Shown: positions 47,320 through 59,627 of the stretch, one piece after another
Layout of the letters: each line of letters begins with the position of its first letter
Numbering within the stretch: position 1 is the stretch's first letter
Assembly: GCA_032622095.1 (NCBI GenBank)
Contig: CP136065.1
Span: 20,016,134-20,080,133 of the forward strand
Direction of reading: 5' to 3'
DNA length: 64,000 bases
DNA from: Siphonodentalium dalli
Lineage: Eukaryota; Mollusca; Scaphopoda; Gadilida; Siphonodentaliidae
Translations under genes and position numbers: made by a program
The notes under the pieces: generated by a model
Seen by the model: only the letters and a program-made list of their open reading frames with translations
Databases searched by the model: none
Told to the model about the DNA's origin: nothing

Positions 47320-48130
47320 ATGATTGGGGTGGTGGGGGACTTGGGGAGGGGGTGCTTAATTGGTGTCTATCCCCAACTTTGGTCAAAATGTTCAACAGTT
47401 ACAAATTTCTTATCTTACAATAAATTGGTTTGAAATTTAACACCATCAATATGTTGAAATTGTTGTCTTAGTTTGATTTGACAACAATTTAATAGTGGGG
47501 AATTTGTCGTTTTTAGACCAACATTTGCACACTTTCCTACACTTTAAACGTGTGATCAACCATATTTGACATATACAAATGGACACCTCTTCTTTAGAGT
47601 TGATCCAAAACTCATGATGGGTGGACAGAAAGTAGGGAGCAGGTGCGATCTAGTTTTCTATATCTCATTTACCCGCCCCCCCCCAAATTGGCAAGAAACT
47701 AAACTGGTTTTAATGGACAAAGAATCTAATTCCATTTAATTAATATGCTTTGTATTAAATAATGTATGCTCTTTTGCAAAATAAATAATCTCTCTCTCTA
47801 TATCTGTTGGGAACATTTCCAATCTTGGGGGGTGGGGCGCCAGGTTGGAAACTTCCAACACTTGGGAATCTTGAAGCCAGTCTAGATGATTTTCAGGTTC
47901 AGATATCCACATTTTCTCACTGGGCCCATGTATCCTGAGTCCCCCCCCCCCGGTTTGCATGGTGGCCAACCAAAGGCTACTGATCAATTCACTTCAGAAT
48001 GACATACAATCTAGAGCTATAATGTGTCATGCAGTTGGGAAAAACCAAAGCCCAGGACTTGTGCATTAGTTTGGTCTGTTTCAAGGGATGCATGGTGCGG
48101 TTGGAAATTCCAAGGTGGACACCCCAACAT
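47320..48130. repeat. G/C-tract dispersed repeat inside the transposon
   Basis: GGGGTGGTGGGGGACTTGGGG, TTGGTCAAAATGTTCAACAGTT and GGTTGGAAACTTCC-type phrases match the 42.5-44.7 kb cluster. It is probably an older insertion carried by the element. Confidence 0.6.
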
Positions 48131-48277
48131 TGAAGACCCTCCAGCCCACGTCTCTGCTCACTTGGCACGTTATCAGCGAGGAATAATAATGATGTGCCTT
48201 ATAATACACCGATAACACTGATTTCTAATGATTCATTTGTATGAATGTTTAGCTAATAATTCAAACAATCGATCTGT

Positions 48278-48580
48278 TACTGCATGTTGAATTTAATAGC
48301 TGAGCATTCCTACAAATGAATCAATAGGATTCAAGTCGCTGTTCATTACAGCACATTTAGTCACCAATGGATTAACATCCCTATAATAATATTCGTAACT
48401 GCATTATTCTTTTCTCTTTTTTATATGTTACTGCTTGTAGAACTTAATAGCTAAGTATTCCTACAAATTAATAAATAGGATTCAAGTCAATTCTCATTAC
48501 AGCGCATTTAGTAACCAAAGGTTTAACATCCATATAATAATATTTGTAACTGTAGGATTCTTTGCTTTTTTATATCTTCT
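48278..48580. repeat. Two tandem units of about 152 bases
   Basis: Both units contain AGCTAAGTATTCCTACAAAT (or the GAGCATTCC variant), AGGATTCAAGTC, CATTACAGC.CATTTAGT and ATCC.TATAATAATATT.GTAACTG. Confidence 0.85.
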
Positions 48581-48830
48581 ATTAAAAAATCAGAGATCCC
48601 TAGTCAATCTAAAATATGATTGAGTGAAAGTTTATCGTGCTTGTATATGCTTTAATAGCTGCATATTCTAGAATTCTAGAATTTAACCTAGATAATCAGC
48701 ATCCAGCAAGCGGATGCCCGACATAAACTTCATAAACTGCGTAATCAGAACATTGTATGGGTGTCAGCGTACTTTTAATGTCTTATTTTTGGCTTTTTGT
48801 TGAGTAAAATCGTCTACGAAAATAGACAAC

Positions 48831-49400
48831 ACTAGCCGATGTGCCCCCTCTTCGTCCGGGCTATTTAGGGATTTATTTGTGATCTTCTCCGCCTGGACAA
48901 ACTATTTTTTGATCGGCCCGGAAACATGCCTATATGAGCGAATATGGTCATGGTCAAGGACACGGTCGCACGTGAAATTGGACCCACCCATATTGTTCCC
49001 GGGATCAAAGTAGGCCTACATTATATTAAATTTGAATCGGATCGGTCGAGGTCAAGAAACATGCCTATATGAGCGTATATGAGCGAGGTCAAGGTCAAGG
49101 ATAAGGTCGCAAGTAAAATTGGACCTGCCCATATTGTTCACGTGATCAAAGTAGACCCAGCTACCAAATTTGAGTGGGATCGGTCGAGGTCCAGAAACAT
49201 GCCTATATGAGCGTATTTGAGCGAGGTCAAGGTCAAGGGCACGGTCGCACGTGAAATTGGACCCGCCCATATTGTCCTCCGGATCAAAGTAGGCGTACAC
49301 ACCAAATTTGAGTCGGATCGGTCGAGCAGTTTTTCGAGTCTACATGTATAACACAAATACATACATACTGACAGAAGTTCCAAAACATATAATAGATAAA
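48831..49400 (+). mobile_element. RTE-like repeat inside the transposon
   Basis: It starts ACTAGCCGATGTGCCCCC and TTCGTCCGGGC, then has three units of about 130 bases. Each unit carries GAGCG.ATATG-type text, GAGGTCAAGGTCAAGG, CCC.CCCATATTGTTC-type text and AAATTTGAGTCGGATCGGTC. It ends in CATACATACTGACAG and ATAATAGATAAAATA. This is the same start/end style as 35608 and 8558. Confidence 0.65.
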
Positions 49401-50205
49401 ATACAAGACAGATAACTCTATATATCCCGTCTACGCTCACGCTTTCCGAAGTCCAGCGCTATGAAATTTCACTATTGTTAACCGGATATTGACTCATGGA
49501 CATGTTGGGCCTGCAAAACACGTTATTTTTCAAACTAGCTGGCGACTTTTGATAGGCGTAACACAGGTTATTGAATAAGCATAGAAAGGCAGTGTAATTC
49601 ATCGAAATTAAGGACAAGTGGTGCAAATTTCAACTTAATACATAGTTTGTTGTGTTTATCTTTGTATACTTTCACAAAATTGGCAGTTTGAACCATGTAC
49701 CATGGCAAATATTAGTCATAGTTTTACCCGTATAGAACGATTAAATGGGGAGAGAACCGATTCGATCAGGAGAGAACCTAAACAATTATCAAAATTCGTG
49801 GTTTTTGTCGTTGTTATGACTCGCACATTGAAAGTTTCGTTATTAACACGCTCATTGGTGCCATAGATTGTGATGGGATTGAAAATAACTAATCGAATTA
49901 TCACCTAAATGCCTCAAAATTGCGTTTTAACTGTCAAAAAGTCGTGAAAATGTATAATTTCGATCATCAGGAACCGTCACAAATCAGTCAAGAACCACCA
50001 CAAACCGGCGATAGAACGATTTCCGATGTAACAGTTCCTACACAGTGCACAAATGAATAGATCTGAAAAATAGCTATGGCATCAGCTGATGACATCGAAT
50101 TTTTGTTCAGAGCTATGTACACAAAGCATATCCATCGGTATATCGTGTATCGGCCTATCTTATCCCTCCTTATAAATTACGTATGTTCAAATGAGCCAAT
50201 TTCGC

Positions 50206-50738
50206 TTAAAGGGGGACTGTACACTAAATGCAGTTATTTATGGGGCCATATCCTATTTCCTCAACATAATATATGCAACAAATGAATTAATTTTAGCCAG
50301 GGATGAGTGCAAAATACATTCAAGCGCTCAGGACCGATGCAAACAACGTGGTAATTGTGATGAGATAATGTGTGTATAGCTCAAGCCATAAACTCATTAT
50401 CACCATAATTACCATCGGATGTTTAGGTCGCTCATAGAGCTCATAGAGCCTTGAAATAGTGTGTCTGTCATTTGCAGAATGAGGTTCCCAGAGGGTGAAT
50501 TTAGTGATGCTACCCCGCATAGCGGGCTAGCATCACCAAATTCACCCTCTGGGAACCTCATTCTGCTGAGATGCAAGCAGAATGAGGTCCACAGATGGTG
50601 AATTTGGTGATGCTAACCCGCTATGCGGGGTAGCATCACTAAATTCACCCTATGGGGACCTCATTCTGCAAATGACAGGCACACTATTTCAAGGCTTGCC
50701 CCATACATGGCTGGATTTGGTGTACAGTCCCCCTTTAA
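50206..50738. mobile_element. TTAA MITE, family 5, with nested palindromes (copy A)
   Basis: TTAAAGGGGGACTGTACAC at the left is inverted at the right (GTGTACAGTCCCCCTTTAA), with TTAA on both sides. At the centre is a palindromic cassette (50449-50695). Its outer arms GCCTTGAAATAG enclose two further palindromes (50475-50567 and 50577-50670), each with GCAGAATGAGGT arms and a CCCCGCATAGCGGG-like core. It is present in both duplication copies and so predates the duplication. Confidence 0.85.
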
Positions 50739-51319
50739 CTGAATGCCTGAATGTCATGACCCCGCCACATTAAGGAACTCTCATAGCTTTGGTAAATTAT
50801 GGGACCTATATGTAACAATCAGCCATACAGATTTATCTTGATATGAATGCAATTTAAATGACTGCCTAAAAGCTAATTTCAATTCCGCGGTAACATATTT
50901 ATGTGAATCCCGCCCATCCCTCTATCCGGATGGACCAGCATAAGGACACCACCCTATTTGTTACATTGGAATTCATAGTGAATGGAAGCCCAAATGTTTT
51001 CTCAATTTAGTATACGCCCCCACATTAGCAAAATGTCATTATGGTGGCGGTTGGTAGAGTGAAATCCAAAATCAATCTCGGTTAAACCTAAACTAAATCG
51101 ATTTGCATTACGCTGAAGTTATATGTCATTAACTGTGTATTAAAATTTGTCATCTAAGCATTTGCGTTTACATCGCTTTCAACCACGGCAATTTCTCTCA
51201 GAAAGCTATTGGTTGTTGCATTCTATACGTGCGAATCATATATATACGAGATATAGCTCGGATGTCTCTATAAGGCTGTGTCAGAATTTGAATTTCCATC
51301 CGCACCCATCTTGAAGCAA

Positions 51320-51545
51320 GCCTTGAAATAGGGTGTCTGTCATTTGCAGAATGAGGTCCCCATAGGGTGAATTTAGTGATGCTACCCCGCATAGCGGGCT
51401 AGCATCACCAAATTCACCCTCTGTGAACCTCATTCTGCTGAGGTGTAAGCAGAATGAGGTCCCCAGAGGGTGAATCGGGGTAGCATCACTAAATTCACCC
51501 TCTGGGGACCTCATTCTGCAAATGACAGACACCCTATTTCAAGGC
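51320..51545. repeat. Second palindromic cassette (copy A)
   Basis: Same double-palindrome cassette as at 50449-50695, again between CCTTGAAATAGGGTGTCTGT and its inverse, but without the outer TTAA ends. The second palindrome has lost about 20 bases of its left arm. Confidence 0.8.
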
Positions 51546-51588
51546 TTGACTGAAAGTCCATTTTCAGTGTTACAATTGAATTGTGTTA

Positions 51589-52149
51589 GTGCCACCGCAG
51601 ACGCTGCGATTTAAATCGTAGATGGGGGGAATTCGTAGGTGGGGGGAATTCGTAGGTGGGGGGATTCGTAGGTGGCAAGCCCGCGGACGCAGCGATGAGC
51701 ACTGCGATTTAAGGGAGAGACGCACGATTTGCATACATTCAGCCAAACTTGGCAAGAGATTTTCAATAAAGAATTTCTCTGGATTTATGTGGCGATAAAT
51801 TTTGAATTTCACATATCATCTTTATTATATAATAATCTGAGCAATTATTAAGAGATAATGAAAAACAAAATGTATTTTAATAGATTTGAGGGGTTGGAAA
51901 TATTTTGTCCCTTTAGGTACCAACTTCTAGAATATAATTAATAATTTCAGACAACACTCCACTCAACAAATAGCTTATTGTCTCGGTTCTATGAGAGGAG
52001 ACGCAACCAATGGGTTGAATTTGTTGTTGGCATGTGTTGTCAAGGACGCGTCACGATTTTCCTGGCAACATAAAACCTGCGGTCAAATCGTGTGTATGCG
52101 CATCTGTGACCCCCCCCCCCCATTTAAATCGCAGCGTCTGCGGTGGCAC
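51589..52149. mobile_element. MITE with 28-bp perfect TIRs and TTA duplication (copy A)
   Basis: The ends begin GTGCCACCGCAGACGCTGCG and match perfectly over 28 bases in inverted orientation, flanked by TTA on both sides (51586-51588, 52150-52152). A 3-bp TTA target duplication suggests a PIF/Harbinger-type origin. Inside is a short tandem of GGGGGGAATTCGTAGGT. The element is non-coding and also present at 61036-61641. Confidence 0.85.
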
Positions 52150-52687
52150 TTACTTGCATGAGCACTTGTGGTTAATTTGCGACAAATGGTTTATCGGTGT
52201 CATTCGGTGATGAATTTCATCACATAATGGAAATGGCCGAAAATGAATTCCATGAGGAGATTCTTACGAAAGCAACTGACTGAACAGAGAAACACACAAC
52301 TGACTGAGCAGAGAAACATCAACCATTTTAAAGACATATTATGGAATTGTTCGGATGCGTGAAACTGAGAAGTTAGTATCCAGGTGCTATGCCAACTGGA
52401 GGAATGTAACATTCTATTAACATCGCCGAAAATCTCAAACAAGTCGACCGTACCACTCCATAGAAAACATCGTCTGAACTACGCTCAATTGTAAAAAATT
52501 ACTTCTCGATTCGGGATGCAACTATCGGCGATAAACTAACGAAAACGATTTCGCCATCGAGAGTCACTGTATTTAATTATTACATAAGAATAACGATGTG
52601 TGCTGAGATTTGGATACAATAGTTATAAAGATATTGATTATTCTTCACTCTCATTGTTCACCCTACCGGAGTGTTTCACATCACTTT

Positions 52688-54590
52688 AATCAATTATGAA
52701 CCATTCCAATGCATGTTGTATTTACAGTACACTCTGTTCGTACGAACCCATAGCAAACTTGCTGGCTAATTTCCCTTTTCGTGGTTCTACTTAATTTAAG
52801 TATGTTGTTTATAGCGGCCTAATATACATATTCTTGCAGAGAAACAATGTGTTCCAATTATTTTCCGATAAGACCATAAATGTTTCGACTATTGTAATAA
52901 ATATTACAGTTCAATTGAGTCTGTTTCAAAGATTGCCACAAACGCAAGAACTGATTGAAGGCACACATATACAGACAACAAATAATGGATTAATATTTAC
53001 TAGCTTATAAATGTACATGTATCCCAACCGTGATCACACACTCATGAACTAAGATCGCGTTAGAAGCAAAATGGACCAATCAGGCTTACAACATAGCACA
53101 TTTATTGACTTGTGGCTGCAGAGCAATTCAAATGTCTCGATAGCAGTCAATGGCCAGGTTCAGCCACATGTAACTTGTGATGAATGTTGACAATGCCCAC
53201 GGAGGTCACCCGACTCACGTGATAATTTCGCAATACCCAAGCAATATTCTGATAACCGAATGAGCGACCAATGCTATATGCAGGGGCGGGTTTGCTTGCG
53301 CGGAAAAATCTTAATTTGATTGAAGCAAATTAAGCGTATCGCTGGTCCCATTATGGCCGCTTTTTCTCGCTACGGACTCATTTACAAGTTTCGCTAGACG
53401 TTGGCAGATATCTATACCTGCAGGTTTAGCGCCTTAAATCATTTGATGGTTCCTGCCTTGTGCATATCCATAGCCTCACCATAGTAACACATGTTACAAG
53501 TTACACGTACGTGTCTGAACTTGGCTATTATCTCACTTCAAATTATATTATGTCAATGTGTGGTTATTATCATCGATTTTAAATTGGGCGTTTAAGTGGT
53601 ACAGGTACTGAGCTATGGAATGACATGCCGTGTCATATGACAATATCATTGGTCCGTATAGATACCAGTTCAAACAAACAATGTTTATCTTGTCATGTAT
53701 TTCATCAGAAGTAAATATAATATAATTTTGTCTAGATAACCCAGAATGAGTCAGGAGAAATGGGTATTTTCGATCTGCATCGGCATTTGACTTTCATGAG
53801 AAATTCAATGTCATAACCTTACGCAAAAGTCATTAACAAATAACGGTTGAAATAAGTACTTGCCTTGAACATAATAAAGGTCACATTCTGTTAGTAAATT
53901 GAACGAAAGTGTGAAAAATGAACACTTTGTTAACCCTACCACCAATATTTAGGCATCTCATATTCTCTTAAGAGTAGTGGTACTTCCGCCCATAGTTGAG
54001 GTATTAAGCCGTGGAATCTAACTTGCTTTCATGCGTTTTCTAAGGCCAGAGATACATTTACCAGACTTTCTAAAAAAAATACAATGGCAATTTCCCCGCA
54101 AGTTTGGTACCAACGGATTCATATTTGCCACAGTAGCCCATTGACTAGTTCGAATCTGGACTACGTTCGATGAATTTAGCGTGACGTGATTTATATTTGA
54201 GAATACATCCAATGAATATTGCGTCCGTCATTGCGTGATTCAGAAATATTTAACATAGATAGTTGGAAGCAATGTTTGATTCAATAGTTGTTCCTAGACT
54301 TCAGAACTTTTTCATTTCCAAAAAGCCACCGGTCAAATAAAGATAATTTATTTGGGGGATATGTGGCATAGTGGCCTTTTGTTAAGTCTGTCATCTGGTT
54401 TTATTACCCGAACACTCCTCCAAATGAATAATAGACCATTCTAAAGTGTTAAATTAAATTAACCTGAATGTATTAGTTTGAATTGTAGATCCAGCTTCAT
54501 TTCCTATCAGTTCAGGAAAAAACAGTTTTAGCTGACATAAGCCACCCATACGTTGCCATAACCTATGCTGCTCACCTCAGACATGGTGAA
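52688..54590. other. No gene recognised
   Basis: This is mostly unique-looking AT-rich sequence. A short inverted match to the 45.1 kb block lies near 54310-54345 (AAGCCACCGGTCAAATAAAG). No splice-supported exon or domain was found. Confidence 0.5.
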
Positions 54591-55020
54591 GCATCATGAC
54601 TAGGTACATGATAGGGGTCTCCGTTCGTGTGTGCGTGGGAAGGGGTGGGTCCAACTTTTCAAATGCATCCCTTGAACCAGACGAATATTCACAAAGTCAG
54701 GAAAATTCCATTTGCACCCTCTTATGTTGGATTTTCTAACTGGTATCTCAAAATGTCTAAATGATATAAAGTTATAAGCAAACATCCTGTTTGGAAAGTT
54801 TCCATCTGGGTGTCAGTTCAGTCCCATAATATGACCGAATGTAGAAAATTTCGACTTTGGTCCAATAACAAGTTTTACACTAATTACTGGTTGGAAAATC
54901 CAACTATCAGAACAATTTCATCATATTTTAGGCCTGGATGTTCCAACAGATGCTGTGTCTGGCATAAAATTTCCGACCGTTGAAGATTTTGACAAAATAT
55001 GGGGAAGCTGAATCACCAAT
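54590..55020. repeat. G/C-tract dispersed repeat
   Basis: AATTCCATTTGCACCCTC, TGGTCCAATAACAAGTT, GGTTGGAAAATCCAACTATC and CCGTTGAAGATTTTGACAAA match the family at 42.5-44.7 kb. Confidence 0.65.
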
Positions 55021-55149
55021 AACACTGTGTGCAAACCTTGGAGTAGAACAGAGTAGACAATCCAAGATGACGGAGATGGAAAGTCGCGACAGGTAAGTGG
55101 TTCAAAATTACATCTTTTCTGTAAGCGTGACGGATTTGTCGAACCAGTT

Positions 55150-56871
55150 ACATAGGCCGGATGCTTTATATTACACCAGAGGACATTTATGTAACATACT
55201 TTCAGTGGATAAAATTGTCTGATAGGCGGATATAGTATCAGTTATGTTGCATGTTAGTTATTTTAAATTTTCTATTGATTCAAAGGATACACTGTGTTCC
55301 AATGATATTCTAGAAACAGACGTGATCGTCCATCTTGGAATACCTTTGGAGAAAACTAACCGTCAAAACACACTCACAGATTCCATGTGCTCAAAACTTC
55401 GTTCAACATTCCTAATGATCAGCAATGCTGGACTATATGCGGGTGGAATCACACCCATTAGCTCCTTGATGATTTACAAGTCAATTGTACTTTCATGTGG
55501 CCTCTATAGGTCGGAGTTTTTGTACAACACGTCAGTTTGTAATGTAACCAAGCTGGAAAGAATCCATCGCTTCTGTTTAAAACGTATCCAAGGCCTATCG
55601 CCGAGATGCAGAACAGATATTGTCCTTGGTCTGTTGGGAACTTCGTCTTTGGAGTCAATCATTGAAGCCAGGAAGCTTTCTCTGTTCGGTGGCTTGTGTC
55701 GTGTTCCTACGGGAACGGCATGCAAAAACGTCTTTCTCAGGCGCCTTTATGAGTGCATCTACACACCACCATATGACAAAAATTCGTCAGTGTTATGCAA
55801 TATTATTTCGATCATCGAAAAGCACGACATGACGGATGCCCTAACTGAATATGTCCAATTTGGCACATTCATTCCGAAATTATCATGGAAAAGACGAATA
55901 AGATGTACTATACATAATGCAGACGAATTCGCTTGGAAATCTTGAATAAGTACTGACCCATCATTCAATCGATTTGTAAAATTACATGACACGCTGCAAG
56001 TCTCACCTATTTGGTACCTTTGTAGAAAATTCCCAAACAACAGGCGATCATACCACACACTAGCAAGTGTTATTGAAGCAACCACTTCCTCAGGTGCTGG
56101 ATTCTGCACGGTCTGTGAACTTTCATACACCGATATCGTAGAACATATACTCATCGATTGCCAGTATCTTGTAAATATAAGAAACGACATGTTCTATGGT
56201 ATCATTAACCAGTTTGGGGTACACCCATTCATTCTTGTTGATCGGCTATCTTCCACCAATATGGTCTTACTTCATTTATCACTCATCAATGATGAACTGA
56301 AGTCTGTGCTGATTGATATTGACTCCTTCCTGAACTTCATGATATCGGCTACATCTCGATTGTGGCATGCATACTTTCTTCTGAAAAAGCGTGGTGTTGC
56401 TCGATCGGATACAAGAGCCGATGTTGCCCTGACCGATCCGAACACCTACTTTGATCCGCCATAGACTATCGATCAGCTCTCACAGCATGACTCTCCAACA
56501 AATCAATAATGTTACGGATCAGTTGTGATTCGTCTGCGTCTGCTATGCTTATCTTGTAAGCCAGTGGCACGGGCAGATCGCAATTGCTTCGATTTCGATG
56601 GAGTCGCGCTTGGGCAGGATCTATCTCGATTTCTTGGATAGACTCTCATGCAATAACTGACAATATATATGTTTACACATTGATTTTTTCTACAGATACA
56701 TGCCACATGAGTTCACTTGGAGTCAACTTATTGTTTTATAAATGTCTTATTTTCAGGTAGCTGTGTACCACATATTGTGGTTCCATTGTATATAATTATA
56801 ATGTAATATTCATGTTTGTCATTTATGTCAATCTTCATTTATGGAGGAAATAAAGATGTAATAATAATAAT
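55150..56871 (+). mobile_element. 5'-truncated non-LTR retrotransposon (LINE)
   Basis: The element comprises a broken reverse-transcriptase end, the C-terminal part of the second reading frame, about 400 bases of 3' untranslated region and AATAAA at 56849-56854. It ends in a TAATAATAATAAT tail (56859-56871). The tail abuts the left boundary of segmental duplication copy B. Tails of TAA repeats are known from I-clade LINEs; the clade is not otherwise established here. Confidence 0.75.
55244..56464 (+). pseudogene. LINE reverse-transcriptase C-terminal region, one in-frame stop
   Basis: The frame is open from 55244 to a TGA at 55943-55945, then continues in the same frame without further stop to 56464. 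The first part carries V-H-L-G-I-P-L-E, S-S-L-M-I-Y-K-S-I-V-L-S and L-E-R-I-H-R-F-C-L-K-R-I-Q-G, typical of the region after the LINE palm domain. The part after the stop has F-C-T-V-C with H and C downstream, a C-terminal zinc knuckle. Upstream, V-stop-stop-A-D-I-V looks like a ruined YADD catalytic box. It is 5'-truncated and not functional as it stands. Confidence 0.8.
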
Positions 56872-57389
56872 ATGTCCTTTGAATAAGGTTGCTTCATTTG
56901 ACCAGTGGCTTTTTTAGAAATGAAAAAATTATTCTGGAACAATTGAATCTACGGTGGCTGATATGGGCTACGTGCATATACGCTGGCAAGTTTACATGGA
57001 TCTTTTGCAGGCATTTCGTCATAGAAAACCGCATGGTGCCAGAATATTATTATATCTTTATTTGTAACGGTGCTACTGGGATTTGCCTTCAAATGCCTGG
57101 GTCTTTGATAATTGCATGCTATTTACAGGCAAATACCGGTATCATCGTTACATGTGAAACTACAGAGATTTTACGTCTCTCACAGTAGGCTGTGGTATAT
57201 ATATGCATTCTATATGCATGTTTTAGTTCACATTCTGGCATCATATCGTTTTCTACGACAAAATTCCTGCAAACCATACCGTGCAAACTTGCCAGTTATG
57301 AACGTACCCTTATAGGATATTAAACAAACTATTTATAACTCGAAAATGTGCTGACGGGTACAAATATGTTGAAATCTCGTTGCTAAGTT

Positions 57390-58107
57390 TTTATAGGCCC
57401 GTTTGAAAAAAAAAAAAAGGTCGTATTATGTAAATGGGTTGTCCGTCCGTCCGCTTTTGGTTTCCGGATGATAACTTTAGATTGTATCGAATGAACTGAA
57501 CCAAATTTGGTATGTTAGTTTACCACACCAAAATACAGGTCATATTCGAATATGGGTTTCATCCCCATGATTTTGACTGAGTTATTTTCCTTTTTCGATT
57601 TAGATTTTACCTGATTTGCGGTTTCCGGATGATTGATAACTTTAGATTGAATCAAGTGAACTGAACCAAATTTGGTATATTAGTTTACCACCCCAAAATA
57701 CAGATCAAGTTCGAATATGGGTTTCGTCCGCATTATTTTGACTGAGTTACGCCCCTTTTTCGACTTATATTTTACCTGATATGCGGTTTCCAGATGATAA
57801 CTTTAGATTGAATCAAGTGAACTGAACCAAATTTGGTATACAGATCAAGTTCAAATATGGGTTCTGTCTATATGATTTTGCAGGTCAAGTTCGAATTTGA
57901 GTCCGATCCGACCATTTTTGTCACAAGTTATAGGATTTTTTTGTCGGAAAATAGCCGAAAATAATTTTTTTTCTTCGGTTTTTCAGTCAAAAATACCACT
58001 CTTGAAGTTATTGTGTATTATTTCTGTTATTATTTCGTCTTCAGTTAAAGGTTTCAAACAGATGAATTAAACCTATACCACACTCTACTTCAGAAACGGC
58101 GTGCTCT
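57390..58107. mobile_element. RTE-like tandem repeat inserted in copy B
   Basis: It begins at an A run and GTCCGTCCGTCCGC. It has three units of about 190 bases with TTTCCGGATGATAACTTTAG, GTGAACTGAACCAAATTTGG and GATTTTGACTGAGTTA, and a decayed right end near 58107. Copy A has uninterrupted GTTGCTAAGTTT-TACAATTTG at this point. Confidence 0.75.
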
Positions 58108-59627
58108 TGTTTACATTTGTCTTGATTTCTGATAGAATATTGAAAACAATTTGTTGACGGGGTTTCAGTAACACAGTTGACATAACTGCGTACCATTCAG
58201 CACACGTTAGCAAACGATATGAGCACCGTTCAGCACATGTTCAAAACCTGTGTACCATTCGGCACTTCGTGTGGATGTGAGTGACCCCTTCATCTATAGT
58301 AATGCTGAATTGTTAATATAGTAATGCTGAATTGTTAATATAGTAAAGCTGCATCGGTCATATGGTAATGCTGAATTTGACATATGGTAATTCAAATAAA
58401 CAAGCTGTACTATAATAAATAATAGAAACACGAGTATGAAAATGAACCATAAATGTATACCTCTCCACCCCCCAACCCGTAAACAAACCGCACACCCCTC
58501 CCCAATTCAACATCCCTCTCCAGATGTATCAACTCCACTGATTCAACCCAGATCGACATGTATACATGTAATACAAGCAACAAGCAAATACTGAATTAAT
58601 ATATCCATATATGTATTTAACGCTACGTCGGTAATCGATTAACTTGTAGCGGTGCGTGCCCGTTTGACGTATGCGTAAATTTATTGTGTATACACTGGTA
58701 GCCCCAGCCCCACACCTGGCAGGTGACATGAACTATACATTCGCTCTTTTTGTATAACACTATTTAAGGTTGCCATTTCATGTTTATATATGTTTTGTTA
58801 TTATTGGGAAGGGCAGCCAATGTATAATCATGCTGTACTTTTCTTGAAATACCGTTGTAGAATGGTGATGAGAAATACAAGTATTTGATATTTGATTGTT
58901 CATGCATTAATGCTGAATTGTACATATATATATATATATAATGCTGAATGAGTAGTAGTAATGCAAATAAATCAAATACCCTGCAAATGGCTGCAAAAAA
59001 ACTAAAATATGCAATGAAAAATGTTTTATTTGTTTTCTCGCAGAGTCAGGCAGAGTCATGATATCAGATGGTAGACTGAGCGCATACCCTAATTCGGTTC
59101 ATAGTTTAGATAATTCAGTGTGTTTATTTTATAATATTGCCTGTAAAACTCTATCGACCTACATAAAAAAAGATTTTTTTTTTTTTTTACATAATTCGAA
59201 CATATATCTCATATGGTGAGGTCAAATACGTATGTTTATAATACTATAGCATACATTGGTTATAAAGGATAATGATATTCCCTTCAAATTGTTTGAAATA
59301 TGTGTTGAGATGCTTCTAGTGGCTCACATTTTACCACGTATATGGTAATTGAAAAACATTAATTTAAAAATGTCTTCAGTATGGAATAATAAAGTGCATG
59401 CGTTCCGTAATTGTTAGCATATACCTGATGTATATGTAAATATGAAGAGCGTGTTTGTGCACGCTATATACCAACAAAAATGAATAGATCTGAAAAATAG
59501 CTATGGCATCAGCTGATGACATTTTTATTCAGAGCTATGTACACAAAGCATATCCATTGGTATATCGTGTATCGGCCTATCTTATCCCTCCTTATAAATT
59601 ACGTATGTTCAAATGAGCCGTATTCGC

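Larger units (their letters stand above)
46383..50047. mobile_element. 3,665-bp TIR transposon with 8-bp target duplication
   Basis: The ends are inverted over about 88 bases (46383-46470 and 49961-50047), starting CACTGTGTAGGAACTGTTAC. The flanks are identical octamers CACAAATG (46375-46382, 50048-50055). The other copy of the segmental duplication has a single CAAAAATG at 59470-59477 and no element, so it is an empty site. Subterminal GGTTC motifs are reiterated (for example TTACGGTTC near 46454 and 46831). I find no transposase. The interior carries other repeats (47320-48130, 48278-48580, 48831-49400). An 8-bp duplication fits hAT, P, Merlin or MULE-like families. Confidence 0.9.
45087..52687. 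repeat. Segmental duplication, copy A
   Basis: Homologous in the same order and orientation to 56871-62525. Matching blocks are 45087-45545, 45580-45840, 45840-46382 and 50056-52687. Copy A uniquely holds the transposon at 46383-50047. It includes a 22-base tandem (AATATAGTAATG.AGAATTGTT, 45716-45815). No gene is recognised in it. Confidence 0.88.
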
